DNA of 49,505 nt. Origin: Oleiphilaceae bacterium. Its GTDB lineage: Bacteria > Pseudomonadota > Gammaproteobacteria > Pseudomonadales > Oleiphilaceae. Under the pieces are notes generated by a model. That model was not told the origin of the DNA. It saw only the letters and a program-made list of their open reading frames with translations, and searched no databases. Below are positions 26,385 to 36,696 of the stretch, piece by piece (position 1 is the stretch's first letter; each line of letters opens with the position of its first letter). The stretch lies in contig JAGXLV010000014.1 of the NCBI GenBank assembly GCA_018334495.1, positions 1 through 49,505 of the forward strand. Reading direction: 5' to 3'. A program made the translations under genes and the position numbers.

Positions 26385-27326
26385 ATGGCAAAACGAACAC
26401 TCCGAATTGCAACCCGTAACAGTGCCCTCGCCCTTTGGCAGGCCGAATTTATCAAGGCTGAGCTTGAGCGCATGCACAGCCACGTCAGCGTTGAGCTGAT
26501 CGGCATCAAAACCCAGGGCGACAAGATTCTGGACGTGCCCCTGGCCAAGATTGGCGGCAAGGGGCTGTTCGTCAAGGAGCTGGAAGAAGCCATGATGGAC
26601 GGCCGGGCGGATCTGGCGGTGCACTCCATGAAGGACGTGCCCATGAACCTGCCCGAAGGTCTGGGCCTGGTGGCGATTTGCGAACGCGAAGACCCAACCG
26701 ATGCCTTTGTCAGCAATCATTACGACAAGGTCGACGACCTGCCCAGAGGCTCTGTTGTCGGCACGGCCAGCATGCGCCGGGAGTGCCAGTTGCGGGCCTA
26801 CCGGCCGGACCTTCAGATCCACACCCTGAGGGGCAGCGTCAACACCCGGCTGAGCAAACTGGATGCCGGCACATTCGATGCCATTGTACTGGCCAGCTCA
26901 GGACTCAAACGCCTTGGTTTCCACGAGCGTATCCGCTACTGCATTCCGGACACTATTTCACTGCCCGCCGTGGGCCAGGGTGCCCTGGGCATTGAGTGCC
27001 GGCTCTCCGACCGGGAGCTGGTGGGCCTGCTTGAGCCCCTGAACCACATAGATTCGTGGGATCGGGTGACCGCCGAGCGCGCACTGAACCGTCGCCTCGA
27101 CGGCGGCTGCCAGGTACCGATCGCCGGCTATGCCCTGCTTCAACCAGACGACACTCTTTGGCTGCGCGGCTTGGTGGGGGCGGTAGACGGTAGCGAAATT
27201 TTCCGCGTTGAAGGCCTTGCGCCCCGGGCCGAAGGCGAGAGGCTGGGCCGGGAACTGGCGGAAGACCTGCTTGCTCTGGGCGCGGGCCGGGTTCTGGCGG
27301 AAATTTATGGCCATACGCCGACCTGA
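26385..27326 (+). CDS. hemC: Porphobilinogen deaminase (hydroxymethylbilane synthase)
   Basis: Enzyme of 313 residues that polymerises four porphobilinogens into hydroxymethylbilane in heme synthesis. The dipyrromethane cofactor is bound by Cys242 in [12 protein letters not shown]. The active-site Asp lies in HSMKDVPM, and the conserved [18 protein letters not shown] segment follows. The ATG at 26385 is preferred over a GTG two codons earlier. The ribosome binding site is poor (GTAAGTGAAC). It is the first of four hem genes, 86 bp after algR. Its end overlaps hemD by 20 bases. Confidence 0.97.
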   Translation: MAKRTLRIATRNSALALWQAEFIKAELERMHSHVSVELIGIKTQGDKILDVPLAKIGGKGLFVKELEEAMMDGRADLAVHSMKDVPMNLPEGLGLVAICEREDPTDAFVSNHYDKVDDLPRGSVVGTASMRRECQLRAYRPDLQIHTLRGSVNTRLSKLDAGTFDAIVLASSGLKRLGFHERIRYCIPDTISLPAVGQGALGIECRLSDRELVGLLEPLNHIDSWDRVTAERALNRRLDGGCQVPIAGYALLQPDDTLWLRGLVGAVDGSEIFRVEGLAPRAEGERLGRELAEDLLALGAGRVLAEIYGHTPT

Positions 27327-28110
27327 TTTGCCCCTGTCAGGCCGCCGCATACTGGTGTGCCGGCCGGAGCCGGAAGCCCAGCGTCTGGCGCAATATCTTG
27401 AAGGCGCTGGCGCTGACGTCCGTGTACTGCCGTTACTGGAGCGCATCGACATACCCGAAAATCTGGCCCAGCGGACCCTGATTCAGGATCTGGACCTGTT
27501 CCGGCACGTGGTTGCCGTGAGCCCCCATGCCGCTCGGCTACTGCTGGCCCGTATCGATGCCTGGTGGCCTCAGTTTCCCACTGATCTGTACTGGTACGGG
27601 GTCGGGGCCGGCACGGCGGCGGTCTTTGAAGCGGCAGGGCTGAGCCCGCAAGTCCCGAGGGAGGGATTCAGTAGCGAACACCTGCTGGCGTTGCCGACGC
27701 TCAAATCACCGTCCGGCGAACGCGTGTTGCTCGCACAAGGCGAGCGCGGGCGGGAATTAATTCATGATACGCTCAAGGAAAGAGGGGCCGCCGTCAGTCG
27801 GCTGATATTGTACCGGCGACAGCCCCCGGCACTTGCAGCCGCGGACGTGGAATCGCAACTGGTCACCTTCAACCCGGACGCCGTTGTCGCGCTTTCCGGG
27901 GAAACATTGAACAATCTCATCGCGCTGGGAGAAAATAACGACCATAATTTAAAGCAGCGACTGTTGGTCGTGCCGGTTGAACGTGTCGCGCAAGAAGCCC
28001 GCCGGTGCGGCTTTCACAATCTGTGTCTGCCGGCCAATCTGACTGATGATGCCATCGCCGCTGGCATTGCCAGCCATCTGGGCCGCCGCGACCGGAAACC
28101 ATCGATCTAA
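27307..28110 (+). CDS. hemD: Uroporphyrinogen-III synthase
   Basis: Protein of 267 residues that cyclises hydroxymethylbilane with inversion of ring D. The sequence family is weakly conserved. Support comes from [24 protein letters not shown] at the start (shown here in part as [10 protein letters not shown]), the [16 protein letters not shown] segment, [14 protein letters not shown], and the late [12 protein letters not shown], together with its place directly after hemC. The ATG at 27307 overlaps the hemC end by 20 bases, so translation is probably coupled. Function is held mainly by family pattern and context. Confidence 0.92.
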   Translation: MAIRRPDLPLSGRRILVCRPEPEAQRLAQYLEGAGADVRVLPLLERIDIPENLAQRTLIQDLDLFRHVVAVSPHAARLLLARIDAWWPQFPTDLYWYGVGAGTAAVFEAAGLSPQVPREGFSSEHLLALPTLKSPSGERVLLAQGERGRELIHDTLKERGAAVSRLILYRRQPPALAAADVESQLVTFNPDAVVALSGETLNNLIALGENNDHNLKQRLLVVPVERVAQEARRCGFHNLCLPANLTDDAIAAGIASHLGRRDRKPSI

Positions 28111-28134
28111 TCCACAGCCCAGTTAAGGACAACC

Positions 28135-29250
28135 GTGACTGACTCAAACAAGAATCTGCCCACCAAGGTCGAAAATCACCCTGACACCCCCAGCGTCCGC
28201 CTCTGGCCCGTCTGGCTGATCGCACTCCTGGCTCTGCTGCTGGCGCTGGCACTGGCATTCTGGAGTTGGACCAACTGGCAGGAGCAACAGTCGTTGCAGG
28301 AGACGGTCAATCGCGTCAGTCAGACCACGGAACGACTGGATGGCAACCTCACTCAGACCAATGACCGCCTGGCTCAGCGCCTGCAGACCCTGGAAAACCG
28401 GCTGACGGAACAGCGTGAAACCATCGCCGCCCACCAACGCCAGATTGACCACAATGCGCGTGAAATGCTGGAGGCTGGTAGTCGCACACGAACGGACTGG
28501 CTGCTGGCGGAAGCGGAATACCTGATACGAATTGCCAACCAGCGCCTGCAGATCGAGAAAGACTTCAAGGGCGCCCTGGCAGCGTTGCAGGAAGCGGACG
28601 ACGTCCTGAATGAGACTGATGACGTCGGGGCTTACCCGGTACGCCAGCAACTGGCGCGGGACATCATGGCCCTCAAGAGCATTGCCGGCGTGGACCGCAC
28701 CGGACTCTATCTGCAACTGGAAGCGGCCATTGAGGGCATTCAGCAATTAACGGACAGCGCCCTGGTCGGCGAACAGCGCCCGCCGTTGCCGGCCGGGAAG
28801 ACCGACAGCGATGGTGCGGATTCCGCCAAACAATTCCTGCAACGAGCCTGGCACCAGGCCAAAGAAACGCTCGGCGACGTGGTGGTCGTGCGCCGCCTGG
28901 ATGAGCCGGTGAAACCCCTGCTTTCGCCCGAGCAAAGCGGTTACGTCCAGCTTAACCTTCAACTCATGCTGGAAGAGGCCGAGCTGGCGCTTTTGCGGCA
29001 GGATCAGACGGTTTACGAGCGCGCCCTGGCAAAAGCCCGTGACACCCTGTCGCACTGGTATGACGACAGCAACAGCCGTGTGCAGGCACTGCAAGACACG
29101 CTGGAGGAATTGCAAGGTAAGGCAATTGATCCGGAACTGCCGGACATCAGCAAGTCATTGGAGTTGCTCAAAGCCAGGCTTGCGGGTCGCTCGAACAGCG
29201 AGGATGGCGACAACAACACCGGTACCGATGATCAGGAAGCCGAATCATGA
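28135..29250 (+). CDS. hemX: HemX family membrane protein
   Basis: Protein of 371 residues, often named uroporphyrinogen-III C-methyltransferase although the HemX group lacks the methyltransferase domain. One N-terminal transmembrane helix (residues ~22-45, WPVWLIALLALLLALALAF) is followed by a long coiled coil (~48-110) and a helical periplasmic domain. The tail is Asp/Asn/Glu-rich. It starts at GTG with AAGGA four bases upstream, and overlaps hemY by ATGA. The exact biochemical role in heme synthesis is not established. Confidence 0.9.
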   Translation: MTDSNKNLPTKVENHPDTPSVRLWPVWLIALLALLLALALAFWSWTNWQEQQSLQETVNRVSQTTERLDGNLTQTNDRLAQRLQTLENRLTEQRETIAAHQRQIDHNAREMLEAGSRTRTDWLLAEAEYLIRIANQRLQIEKDFKGALAALQEADDVLNETDDVGAYPVRQQLARDIMALKSIAGVDRTGLYLQLEAAIEGIQQLTDSALVGEQRPPLPAGKTDSDGADSAKQFLQRAWHQAKETLGDVVVVRRLDEPVKPLLSPEQSGYVQLNLQLMLEEAELALLRQDQTVYERALAKARDTLSHWYDDSNSRVQALQDTLEELQGKAIDPELPDISKSLELLKARLAGRSNSEDGDNNTGTDDQEAES

Positions 29251-30482
29251 TCCGCTTATTGATTATCATATTGATCGCCCTGCTGATCGGTGTCGGCCTC
29301 AGCCTGGGCATGCAGTACGATCTGGGCTACGTTCGCATCAGTCTTGGCCATTACCTGCTGGAAACCAATTTCTGGGTAGGTCTGGGCGCGATTATTGTGC
29401 TGGTAATGGCGATTGTCCTGGTGATCGGACTGGTGCGGCGCTTTGCCAGCAGCACCAGCGTAATGAGCGGCTGGCTGGCACGAGGCCGGGAACGACGGGC
29501 ACGGCGCCGGACCACGCGCGGGCTGTTAGCACTGGCCGAGGGCAACTGGCCGCACGCTCGCCGGCAACTTGAGGCCTCTGCAGACAAAGCCGATACGCCA
29601 CTGATCAATTACCTCGCGGCCGCTCAGGCGGCGTTCGAATGTGGCGACCATGATGCCGTAGACGAGCTCTTGCGCAAGGCTTATGAAAGCACCCCCGGCT
29701 CCGACATGGCGGTGGGCATTACCCAGGCCCAACTTCAACTGGCGGGCAACCGGCTGGAACAGGCCCTTGCCACATTGGTTCGCCTGCGCAAGAAAGCGCC
29801 GCAACACCCGTTTGTGCTCAAACTGCTCAAAACCGTCTATGTGAAGCTGGAGGACTGGCGTGAGCTGTCCCGCCTGCTGCCGGAACTGCGCAAGCGCGAT
29901 CTGCTGGACCCCAAGGAATTCGACGAACTCGAGCGCACAACCTGGCGCAAGCTTCTCGAGCGGGCGGCGGATGAATGCCGCCGTCAGTCCGCTGGTGGTC
30001 AGACCCTGGAGCCCCTGACGAAGCTCTGGGATGAGCTGCCGCCCCGCCTGCGCAAAGATGAAGAGATTGTTCGGGTCTACGCTCATCTGCTGGCGGATCT
30101 GGGCGATGAAACCCAGGCAGAGGCCCTGGTACGCAAGGTTTTACCGGGACTCTGGAGCGACGAACTGATCAACCTGTACGGTCGCTTGAAAAGCGACAAA
30201 CCGGCTGAGCAACTGCTTGCCGCCGAGCGCTGGTTGAAGGAAAGCCCGAACAACCCCGAACTGTTGCTGGCACTGGGCCGTTTAAGCCTGCGCAACGAGC
30301 TCTGGGGCAAGGCCCGGGAATATTTTGAGACCAGCCTAAAACTGCGCCGCAGCCGCGAGGCCCTGGCCGAGCTCAGCCGCCTCAACGCTCACATGAGCGA
30401 TGCCGAACCCAGCGTCAAGCTGCTCATGCAAGGTCTGGTGACCGATACCGGCCTGCCGGAGCTGCCCATGCCCCGCGCCTGA
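29247..30482 (+). CDS. hemY: HemY heme biosynthesis protein (TPR)
   Basis: Inner-membrane protein of 411 residues of the proteobacterial HemY type, not the Bacillus protoporphyrinogen oxidase of the same name. Two N-terminal transmembrane helices (residues ~3-22 and 40-62) precede a strongly basic stretch (GRERRARRRTTRGLLAL) and a series of tetratricopeptide-like helices to the end. It is translationally coupled to hemX by ATGA. It is thought to act late in heme synthesis or in its assembly; the mechanism is unknown. It ends the hemC-hemD-hemX-hemY operon. Confidence 0.92.
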   Translation: MIRLLIIILIALLIGVGLSLGMQYDLGYVRISLGHYLLETNFWVGLGAIIVLVMAIVLVIGLVRRFASSTSVMSGWLARGRERRARRRTTRGLLALAEGNWPHARRQLEASADKADTPLINYLAAAQAAFECGDHDAVDELLRKAYESTPGSDMAVGITQAQLQLAGNRLEQALATLVRLRKKAPQHPFVLKLLKTVYVKLEDWRELSRLLPELRKRDLLDPKEFDELERTTWRKLLERAADECRRQSAGGQTLEPLTKLWDELPPRLRKDEEIVRVYAHLLADLGDETQAEALVRKVLPGLWSDELINLYGRLKSDKPAEQLLAAERWLKESPNNPELLLALGRLSLRNELWGKAREYFETSLKLRRSREALAELSRLNAHMSDAEPSVKLLMQGLVTDTGLPELPMPRA

Positions 30483-30486
30483 CCCT

Positions 30487-30520
30487 GCCCCGGGCTTAAC
30501 CCGGCTAGCCGGCCCGGGGC
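30487..30520. repeat. GC-rich inverted repeat between convergent hemY and fre
   Basis: GCCCCGGG (30487-30494) pairs with CCCGGGGC (30513-30520), and the interval contains a second perfect dyad CCGGCTAGCCGG (30501-30512), which covers the fre stop codon. It may form a two-tier hairpin at the end of both transcripts. There is no T-run, so efficiency as a terminator is doubtful. Confidence 0.45.
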
Positions 30521-31242
30521 GCGTATTCCAGCACATCGGAATAAAACGCCTCAGGCGGCAGCCCGGCCTCAAGCAAAGCATCCATCAAGGTATACACCAT
30601 GGTGGGCGATCCGCTGGCAATCACGGCGACCCGGGTCCAGTCGCTGCGAGAACGCACCACGCGACGAACCAACTGGTCATGATGGCCGGACCAGTCATTG
30701 TCTTCGCTGTCACCTACCACAGGTACAAACGTGAACTGGGACCATTGCGCCTGCCACTGATCGGCCATGGCGCGCAAGTACATATCCTCAGGACGCCTGA
30801 CCCCCCAATAAAGGGTGACCCGCTCGCTGAAGTTGGTGGCCTGCAGGTAATCCAGGATACTTTTCATCTGGGCAAACCCGGTGCCCGCCGCCACCAGCAC
30901 CAGCGGCTTTTCAGGCACGGCTGCCAGGCAGGCTTTGCCATTGGGCAACTGAAGTGTAACCAAGTGTCCGGACTCAAGCGCATCAATCACGCGCTGGGCC
31001 GAGACCCATTCCGGGGTCGCCTGGATATGAAGCTCAAGATGCTCCTGATCGGGGCTACTGGCGATGGAGAAATAACAAGGCCCCGCCCCCGGAAGGATAA
31101 CGGCAAGGTACTGGCCGGCATGAAATTCGAGCTCACGCCGGCGCGGTAACTCAAGCTCCACCCGGTATACATCGTGGCTAATAGACCTCAGGTCCACCAC
31201 CTTGGCCTGAAAAGTGTTTGGTGCGTTCTCGCCAGCTGCCAT
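30505..31242 (-). CDS. fre: NAD(P)H-flavin reductase (Fre/LuxG-like)
   Basis: Ferredoxin-reductase-like protein of 245 residues. It has a flavin-binding barrel (FHAGQYLAVILPG, then YFSIASSP) and an NAD(P) domain (LVLVAAGTGFAQMKSIL and VYWGVRRPEDMY-like LYWGVRRPEDMY). No 2Fe-2S cysteines are present, so it is a flavin reductase, not a CDP-glucoseen reductase. I start it at ATG 31242, where GAGG lies five bases upstream; longer in-frame starts (31308, or 31422 inside ubiD) lack a ribosome binding site. Like E. coli, the gene directly follows ubiD. Reduced flavin made here may help supply FMN chemistry of the UbiD/UbiX pathway; that link is inference. Confidence 0.85.
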   Translation of the reverse strand: MAAGENAPNTFQAKVVDLRSISHDVYRVELELPRRRELEFHAGQYLAVILPGAGPCYFSIASSPDQEHLELHIQATPEWVSAQRVIDALESGHLVTLQLPNGKACLAAVPEKPLVLVAAGTGFAQMKSILDYLQATNFSERVTLYWGVRRPEDMYLRAMADQWQAQWSQFTFVPVVGDSEDNDWSGHHDQLVRRVVRSRSDWTRVAVIASGSPTMVYTLMDALLEAGLPPEAFYSDVLEYAPRAG

Positions 31243-31375
31243 AACGGCCTCAATCTCCAATTCAACAGGGCCGGCCACCGGTGCAACAAAGCATCCGGTG
31301 GCCGGCATCGGGTATTTTTCGCGCTTGCGGCTGCTCCAGGGCCGGTATTGTCGGTCAGCAATCTGACCTGCCGCC

Positions 31376-32854
31376 CTACTGGGTCGGGTTTTCAATACCC
31401 AGCTGATCCCAGAGGTCATCAACTCGCCGCTTCACGTCCTTGCTCATGGTGATCGGCGTACCCCATTCCCGATCAGTCTCCCCCGGCCACTTGTTAGTGG
31501 CGTCCAGACCCATTTTGGAGCCTAACCCGGCTACCGGCGAAGCAAAATCCAGGTAATCGATGGGCGTACTTTCCACCAATGTGGTGTCCCGGCTCGGGTC
31601 CATCCGCGTGGTCATGGCCCAGATCACATCTTTCCAGTCCCGGGCATTGACGTCGTCGTCGGTCACAATCACAAACTTGGTGTACATGAACTGGCGCAGA
31701 AACGACCAGACCCCCATCATTACCCGTTTGGCATGGCCCGGATACTGTTTCTTCATGGTCACTATGGCGACCCGGTAAGAACAGCCTTCCGGCGGCAGGT
31801 AAAAATCGACGATTTCCGGAAACTGCTTTTGCAGGATAGGCACAAAGACTTCATTGAGCGCCACACCGAGAATCGCCGGTTCATCCGGTGGCCGGCCGGT
31901 GTAGGTGCTGTGATAAATCGGTTTGTGACGATGGCTTATGCGCTCCACGGTAAATACCGGGAAATGCTCGATCTCGTTGTAATAGCCGGTGTGGTCGCCA
32001 AAGGGTCCTTCAGGGGCGGTATCATCAGGATAAATAAAGCCCTCCAGCACGATTTCAGCACTGGCCGGGACCTGCAGATCGCTCAAACCGGCCTTGACCA
32101 GCTCGGTGCGTTCGCCCCGCAACAAACCCGCGAAGGCATATTCGGACAGCGAATCCGGTACCGGCGTTACCGCGCCCAGTATGGTTGCCGGGTCTGCACC
32201 CAGCGCCACCGCGATGGGAAAGGGCTCGCCAGGATGGGCCTGCTGCCATTCCAGAAAATCCAGGGCGCCGCCGCGATGGCTCAGCCAGCGCATGATGAGC
32301 CGGTTCTTACCGATCAACTGCTGACGGTAGATGCCCAGGTTCTGGCGTTCCTTATGGGGGCCCCGGGTAATCACCAGGGGCCAGGTCACCAGAGGCCCGG
32401 CATCGCCGGGCCAGCAATGCTGGATGGGAATCTTGCCCAGATCCACATCGGCCTTGTCGATGATCACATCCTGACAGGGCGCGGACCTGAGCACTTTGGG
32501 GCTCATCTTCATGACCTTGCGGAATACCGGAAACATCTCCAGAGCGTCGCGAAAACCTTTCGGGGGATCGGGTTCTTTCAGAAAGGCTAACAGCTTGCCC
32601 ACGTCCCGCAGGCTTTCCACATCGTCCTGCCCCATGCCCAGGGCCACCCGTTTGGGGGTGCCGAACAGGTTCGCCAGCACCGGCATCTGATAGCCTTTGG
32701 GATTCTCGAAAAGAAGCGCAGGACCACCGGCCCTGAGGGTGCGGTCGCAGATTTCCGTCATTTCAAGATAGGGGTCAACTTCCACGCTGATGCGCTTCAG
32801 TTCGCCCATTTTCTCAAGCTGACTGATGAAGTCGCGCAAGTCGCTGTAATTCAT
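31376..32854 (-). CDS. ubiD: UbiD 3-octaprenyl-4-hydroxybenzoate decarboxylase
   Basis: Prenylated-FMN-dependent decarboxylase of 492 residues, acting in ubiquinone synthesis after the prenyl transferase. Conserved segments include [20 protein letters not shown] (seen around residue 50), the [17 protein letters not shown] stretch and [12 protein letters not shown] with the catalytic Glu region, plus [11 protein letters not shown] near the end. Length matches E. coli UbiD (497). It is followed by fre. It lies 141 bp downstream of rho on the same strand. A UbiX flavin prenyltransferase, needed to make its cofactor, is not in this window. Confidence 0.96.
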   Translation of the reverse strand: MNYSDLRDFISQLEKMGELKRISVEVDPYLEMTEICDRTLRAGGPALLFENPKGYQMPVLANLFGTPKRVALGMGQDDVESLRDVGKLLAFLKEPDPPKGFRDALEMFPVFRKVMKMSPKVLRSAPCQDVIIDKADVDLGKIPIQHCWPGDAGPLVTWPLVITRGPHKERQNLGIYRQQLIGKNRLIMRWLSHRGGALDFLEWQQAHPGEPFPIAVALGADPATILGAVTPVPDSLSEYAFAGLLRGERTELVKAGLSDLQVPASAEIVLEGFIYPDDTAPEGPFGDHTGYYNEIEHFPVFTVERISHRHKPIYHSTYTGRPPDEPAILGVALNEVFVPILQKQFPEIVDFYLPPEGCSYRVAIVTMKKQYPGHAKRVMMGVWSFLRQFMYTKFVIVTDDDVNARDWKDVIWAMTTRMDPSRDTTLVESTPIDYLDFASPVAGLGSKMGLDATNKWPGETDREWGTPITMSKDVKRRVDDLWDQLGIENPTQ

Positions 32855-32903
32855 GGCGAGCCCTGTGTTTGGTGGTCAGGGGGACGTGTACGCAGCAAGT
32901 GGC

Positions 32904-32979
32904 AAAGCGGATGGGGGGCGGGGCCTAAAAACACCCCGCCCGGTCCGGAACTCCGATCAGGCCCCGAACAATCCGCTTT
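32904..32979. repeat. Nested inverted repeats downstream of rho
   Basis: An outer pair, AAAGCGGAT (32904-32912) with ATCCGCTTT (32971-32979), encloses an eight-pair GC hairpin, GGGCGGGG (32916-32923) with CCCCGCCC (32934-32941). On the minus strand the structure sits right after the rho stop and before ubiD. No T-run follows, so it may be an RNA-stabilising or attenuating element rather than an intrinsic terminator. Confidence 0.5.
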
Positions 32980-32995
32980 CACTCCGAGGGACGCC

Positions 32996-34258
<1,263 letters not shown>

Positions 34259-34296
34259 AAGTTGTTAGATAATTAGGAATGGAAGTAAACAGGGTT

Positions 34297-34407
34297 TTAA
34301 TGGACAGGGGCGCACCCTGAGCGTGTGTGCAAACGGAGCTTTAGTCGGGACTGGAACCGTCGGGCGGGCGCCGGGCGGAACACTTTGGTCAGGGGCCGGA
34401 AGAACAT
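34297..34407 (-). CDS. Possible rho leader peptide (RhoL-like)
   Basis: Within the rho leader a 36-codon frame starts at ATG 34407 and stops at TAA 34297-34299, 38 bases before the rho start codon. AAGG lies just upstream of the ATG. The peptide is very basic, with about ten Arg/Lys residues (it begins MFFRPLTKVFRPAP). E. coli has a 33-residue leader peptide rhoL in the same place, but I see no clear sequence similarity. It may be a chance frame in a C-rich leader. Confidence 0.3.
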   Translation of the reverse strand: MFFRPLTKVFRPAPARRFQSRLKLRLHTRSGCAPVH

Positions 34408-34479
34408 CAGCCTTGCGTACAGGACGATCTTTCCTTAAGACATTATCGGATGTCAAGTACGTGCACGATAATATCAACT

Positions 34480-34488
34480 ATTATAGCA
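34480..34488 (-). promoter_or_regulatory. Extended -10 promoter candidate for rho
   Basis: On the minus strand TGC-TATAAT (34480-34488) is a perfect -10 with the TGn extension. The -35 is poor, as is common with extended -10 promoters. Transcription would start near 34473, giving a leader of about 215 bases. Confidence 0.6.
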
Positions 34489-34597
34489 ACAAAACCAGCC
34501 AATACCAGCCCTTCCATTCCCTTTTGCACCACGGGATACTGGCAGGGCAAATCCGCACGGTGTTTCTACCACCGGCAACACGGAGTATTCAAGACAC

Positions 34598-35164
34598 ATG
34601 ACAGTCAGCAGCCAGATCAAACCACTTAACCTTGCGCTTTTAACCGTGTCCGACACTCGCGGCGCAGATGAGGATATGTCAGGCCAGTATCTCGAAGACA
34701 GCCTGTTAGCTGAGGGCCATCGCTTGACCGCGAGACGTCTTTTGCCCGACGACATCTATCTCATCCGCGCGCTGATTGCGCGTTGGATCGCCGAGCCCGA
34801 CATTCACGGCATCCTGATCACGGGGGGCACCGGCTTTAACGAGCGCGACAGCACGCCGGAAGCCGTGACGCCGCTGCTGGATAAAGTCATCGAGGGTTTC
34901 GGCGAGGAGTTCCGACGCCTCTCAGTCGAAGAAATCGGCTCCTCCACCGTTCAGTCCCGGGCCTTCGGGGGGCTTGCCAACCACACCGTCATTTTCTGTC
35001 TGCCGGGGTCTACCGGGGCCTGCCGCGCGGGCTGGGAAGGCATTCTGAAGCATCAGCTCAACAGCAGCCACAACCCCTGCAATTTTTGCGCGCTGGTTCT
35101 TCGTAAGCCAGACAAGCCCGTGGCAAGACTGGACAATCCCATTGGCTCAAAGGCTGCCCGGTAA
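34598..35164 (+). CDS. moaB: Molybdenum cofactor biosynthesis protein MoaB
   Basis: Molybdopterin adenylyltransferase-fold protein of 188 residues (MoaB/Mog family). [20 protein letters not shown] at the start, the [15 protein letters not shown] signature and [15 protein letters not shown] near the end are the family blocks. It probably adenylates molybdopterin ahead of metal insertion by MoeA, although E. coli MoaB itself is dispensable. Its stop overlaps the moeA start by one base (TAATG), so the pair is coupled. It opens the plus-strand moaB-moeA-moaD-moaE run. Confidence 0.95.
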   Translation: MTVSSQIKPLNLALLTVSDTRGADEDMSGQYLEDSLLAEGHRLTARRLLPDDIYLIRALIARWIAEPDIHGILITGGTGFNERDSTPEAVTPLLDKVIEGFGEEFRRLSVEEIGSSTVQSRAFGGLANHTVIFCLPGSTGACRAGWEGILKHQLNSSHNPCNFCALVLRKPDKPVARLDNPIGSKAAR

Positions 35165-36378
35165 TGGGCTCGACACCGCTGACCTCAGTTGACACCGCCC
35201 TGGCGCACCTCCTTGAGCGCGCCAGACCTGTCTCCGAAGCCGAATCGGCGACACTGGGCAACGCCTTGGGCCGTGTGCTGGCGGAAGACCTGCCGGTTCG
35301 GCAGGACGTGCCCCACGCCGATAACAGCGCGGTTGACGGTTATGCCGTCAGCTGTCAGGACCTCGCCAACAGCCGGCGCCTGCCGGTCTCGGACCGAATC
35401 CCGGCCGGACAGGCTCCGAAGCCATTGCAGCCGGGCACCGCCGCAAGGATTTTTACCGGCGCCAATATACCCGCCGGCGCCGACGCGGTGATCATGCAGG
35501 AAAACACCAGTACCGAAGAAGGCGCTGTCATTGTCCAGGACACCCCAACGTCCGGACAGAACATACGTCGCCGGGGCCAGGACCTGAGTGCCGGCAGCAT
35601 AGCCCTGGCCCGGGGCCAGCGGCTGCGCCCCCAGGAGCTGGGCCTGATTGCCTCTCTGGGTCTGGCCCAGGCACCGGTATGGCGGCGCCTGCGGGTCGCC
35701 GTGCTGACCAGCGGCGATGAGTTGGCGGAACCGGGCCAACCATTGCAGCCGGGGCAGATTTACAATACCAACCGTTTTACACTGGAAGCGCTGTTGCAAC
35801 AACTCGACTGCGAACTCGTGGCCAGCCATACTGTCCTGGATAGCCGTGAAGCTACCCTGGCGGCGCTGAAACGCTCTGCCGGCGAGGCCGACCTGGTCAT
35901 CACCAGTGGCGGGGTGTCGGTTGGCGAAGAAGACCATATCCGTGCCGTACTCGAAGATGCCGGCGAGCTCTCCTTGTGGCGACTGGCGAGCAAGCCCGGC
36001 AAGCCGCTGGCGTTTGGCAGTATCGACGGAACACCGGTATTGGGTCTGCCGGGTAATCCGGCGGCGGTTCTGGTGACCAGCCTGATACTTTGCGCGCCCT
36101 TTATCAGGCACTGTCAGGGCAACACCCGCTCAGCTCTCCTTCCAACGCAGCTGCCATCCGGGTTCCGGATCGACAAGGCATCCATACGCCGGGAATTCAT
36201 GCGGGCACGACTGGAAACGCGGAATGGCACAACAGTCGTTGTCGCCCACCCCAATCAAAGCTCGGGGATACTGAGTTCCGCCTGCTGGGCCGACGGCCTG
36301 GCGGTTATTCCCGAGCACAGCACGCTTGAACCCGGCGAGGCGGTCGGCTTTTATTCGTTCGCCGATCTGACAGGCTGA
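35164..36378 (+). CDS. moeA: Molybdopterin molybdotransferase MoeA
   Basis: Enzyme of 404 residues that inserts molybdate into adenylated molybdopterin. Recognised blocks are PHADNSAVDGYAV near residue 44, RIFTGANIPAGADAVIMQE, the TSGDELAEPGQPL loop, TSGGVSVGEEDH with the catalytic Asp/Glu region, and GLPGNPAAVLVT. The length is typical. The start codon overlaps the moaB stop. It is followed after 56 bp by moaD. No moaA or moaC is nearby, so the first step of cofactor synthesis must be encoded elsewhere. Confidence 0.96.
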   Translation: MGSTPLTSVDTALAHLLERARPVSEAESATLGNALGRVLAEDLPVRQDVPHADNSAVDGYAVSCQDLANSRRLPVSDRIPAGQAPKPLQPGTAARIFTGANIPAGADAVIMQENTSTEEGAVIVQDTPTSGQNIRRRGQDLSAGSIALARGQRLRPQELGLIASLGLAQAPVWRRLRVAVLTSGDELAEPGQPLQPGQIYNTNRFTLEALLQQLDCELVASHTVLDSREATLAALKRSAGEADLVITSGGVSVGEEDHIRAVLEDAGELSLWRLASKPGKPLAFGSIDGTPVLGLPGNPAAVLVTSLILCAPFIRHCQGNTRSALLPTQLPSGFRIDKASIRREFMRARLETRNGTTVVVAHPNQSSGILSSACWADGLAVIPEHSTLEPGEAVGFYSFADLTG

Positions 36379-36434
36379 GGCGAAACCTTGTTTGCAGTGA
36401 AACCTCCACGACCAAACCCGATGGGAAACATCCA

Positions 36435-36689
36435 ATGATCACCGTCAACGTTTTATTTTTCGCGCGCCTGCGCGAATCGCTCGAGACCGACAGGCTGATT
36501 GTGACTCTGGACGATGGTGAGACCGCGGCTGACCTTCTGACCAGGCTGGCAGGTCGGGGCAGCGCCTGGGCTCAGCTCACGGAAGGTCCGACCGTCATGA
36601 TCGCGGTCAACCAGACCATGGTTCGCGCAACCACCGCCCTGCAGGATCAGGATGAGGTAGCACTCTTCCCACCGGTAACAGGAGGCTAA
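36435..36689 (+). CDS. moaD: MoaD, small subunit of molybdopterin synthase
   Basis: Ubiquitin-like sulfur carrier of 84 residues. It begins with a beta-strand pattern including FFARLRESLE and ends in FPPVTGG, the Gly-Gly tail that becomes a thiocarboxylate and donates sulfur to precursor Z. The ending and the size are diagnostic. moaE follows 7 bp later, so the two subunits of the synthase are made together. The activating enzyme MoeB is not in the window. Confidence 0.95.
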   Translation: MITVNVLFFARLRESLETDRLIVTLDDGETAADLLTRLAGRGSAWAQLTEGPTVMIAVNQTMVRATTALQDQDEVALFPPVTGG

Positions 36690-36696
36690 AACACCA

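Larger units (their letters stand above)
34259..34597. other. rho leader and rho/moaB divergent region
   Basis: This 339-bp gap holds the rho leader on the minus strand and the moaB upstream region on the plus strand. The leader RNA is C-rich at 34340-34400, consistent with a Rho loading region. 34440-34500 is AT-rich and contains the rho promoter candidate. I see no convincing moaB promoter. Confidence 0.5.

Noticed and set aside
30505..31422. A longer flavin reductase starting inside ubiD, possibly with an iron-sulfur domain
   Set aside because: The added region has no cysteine cluster and no ribosome binding site, and would overlap ubiD by 47 bases.
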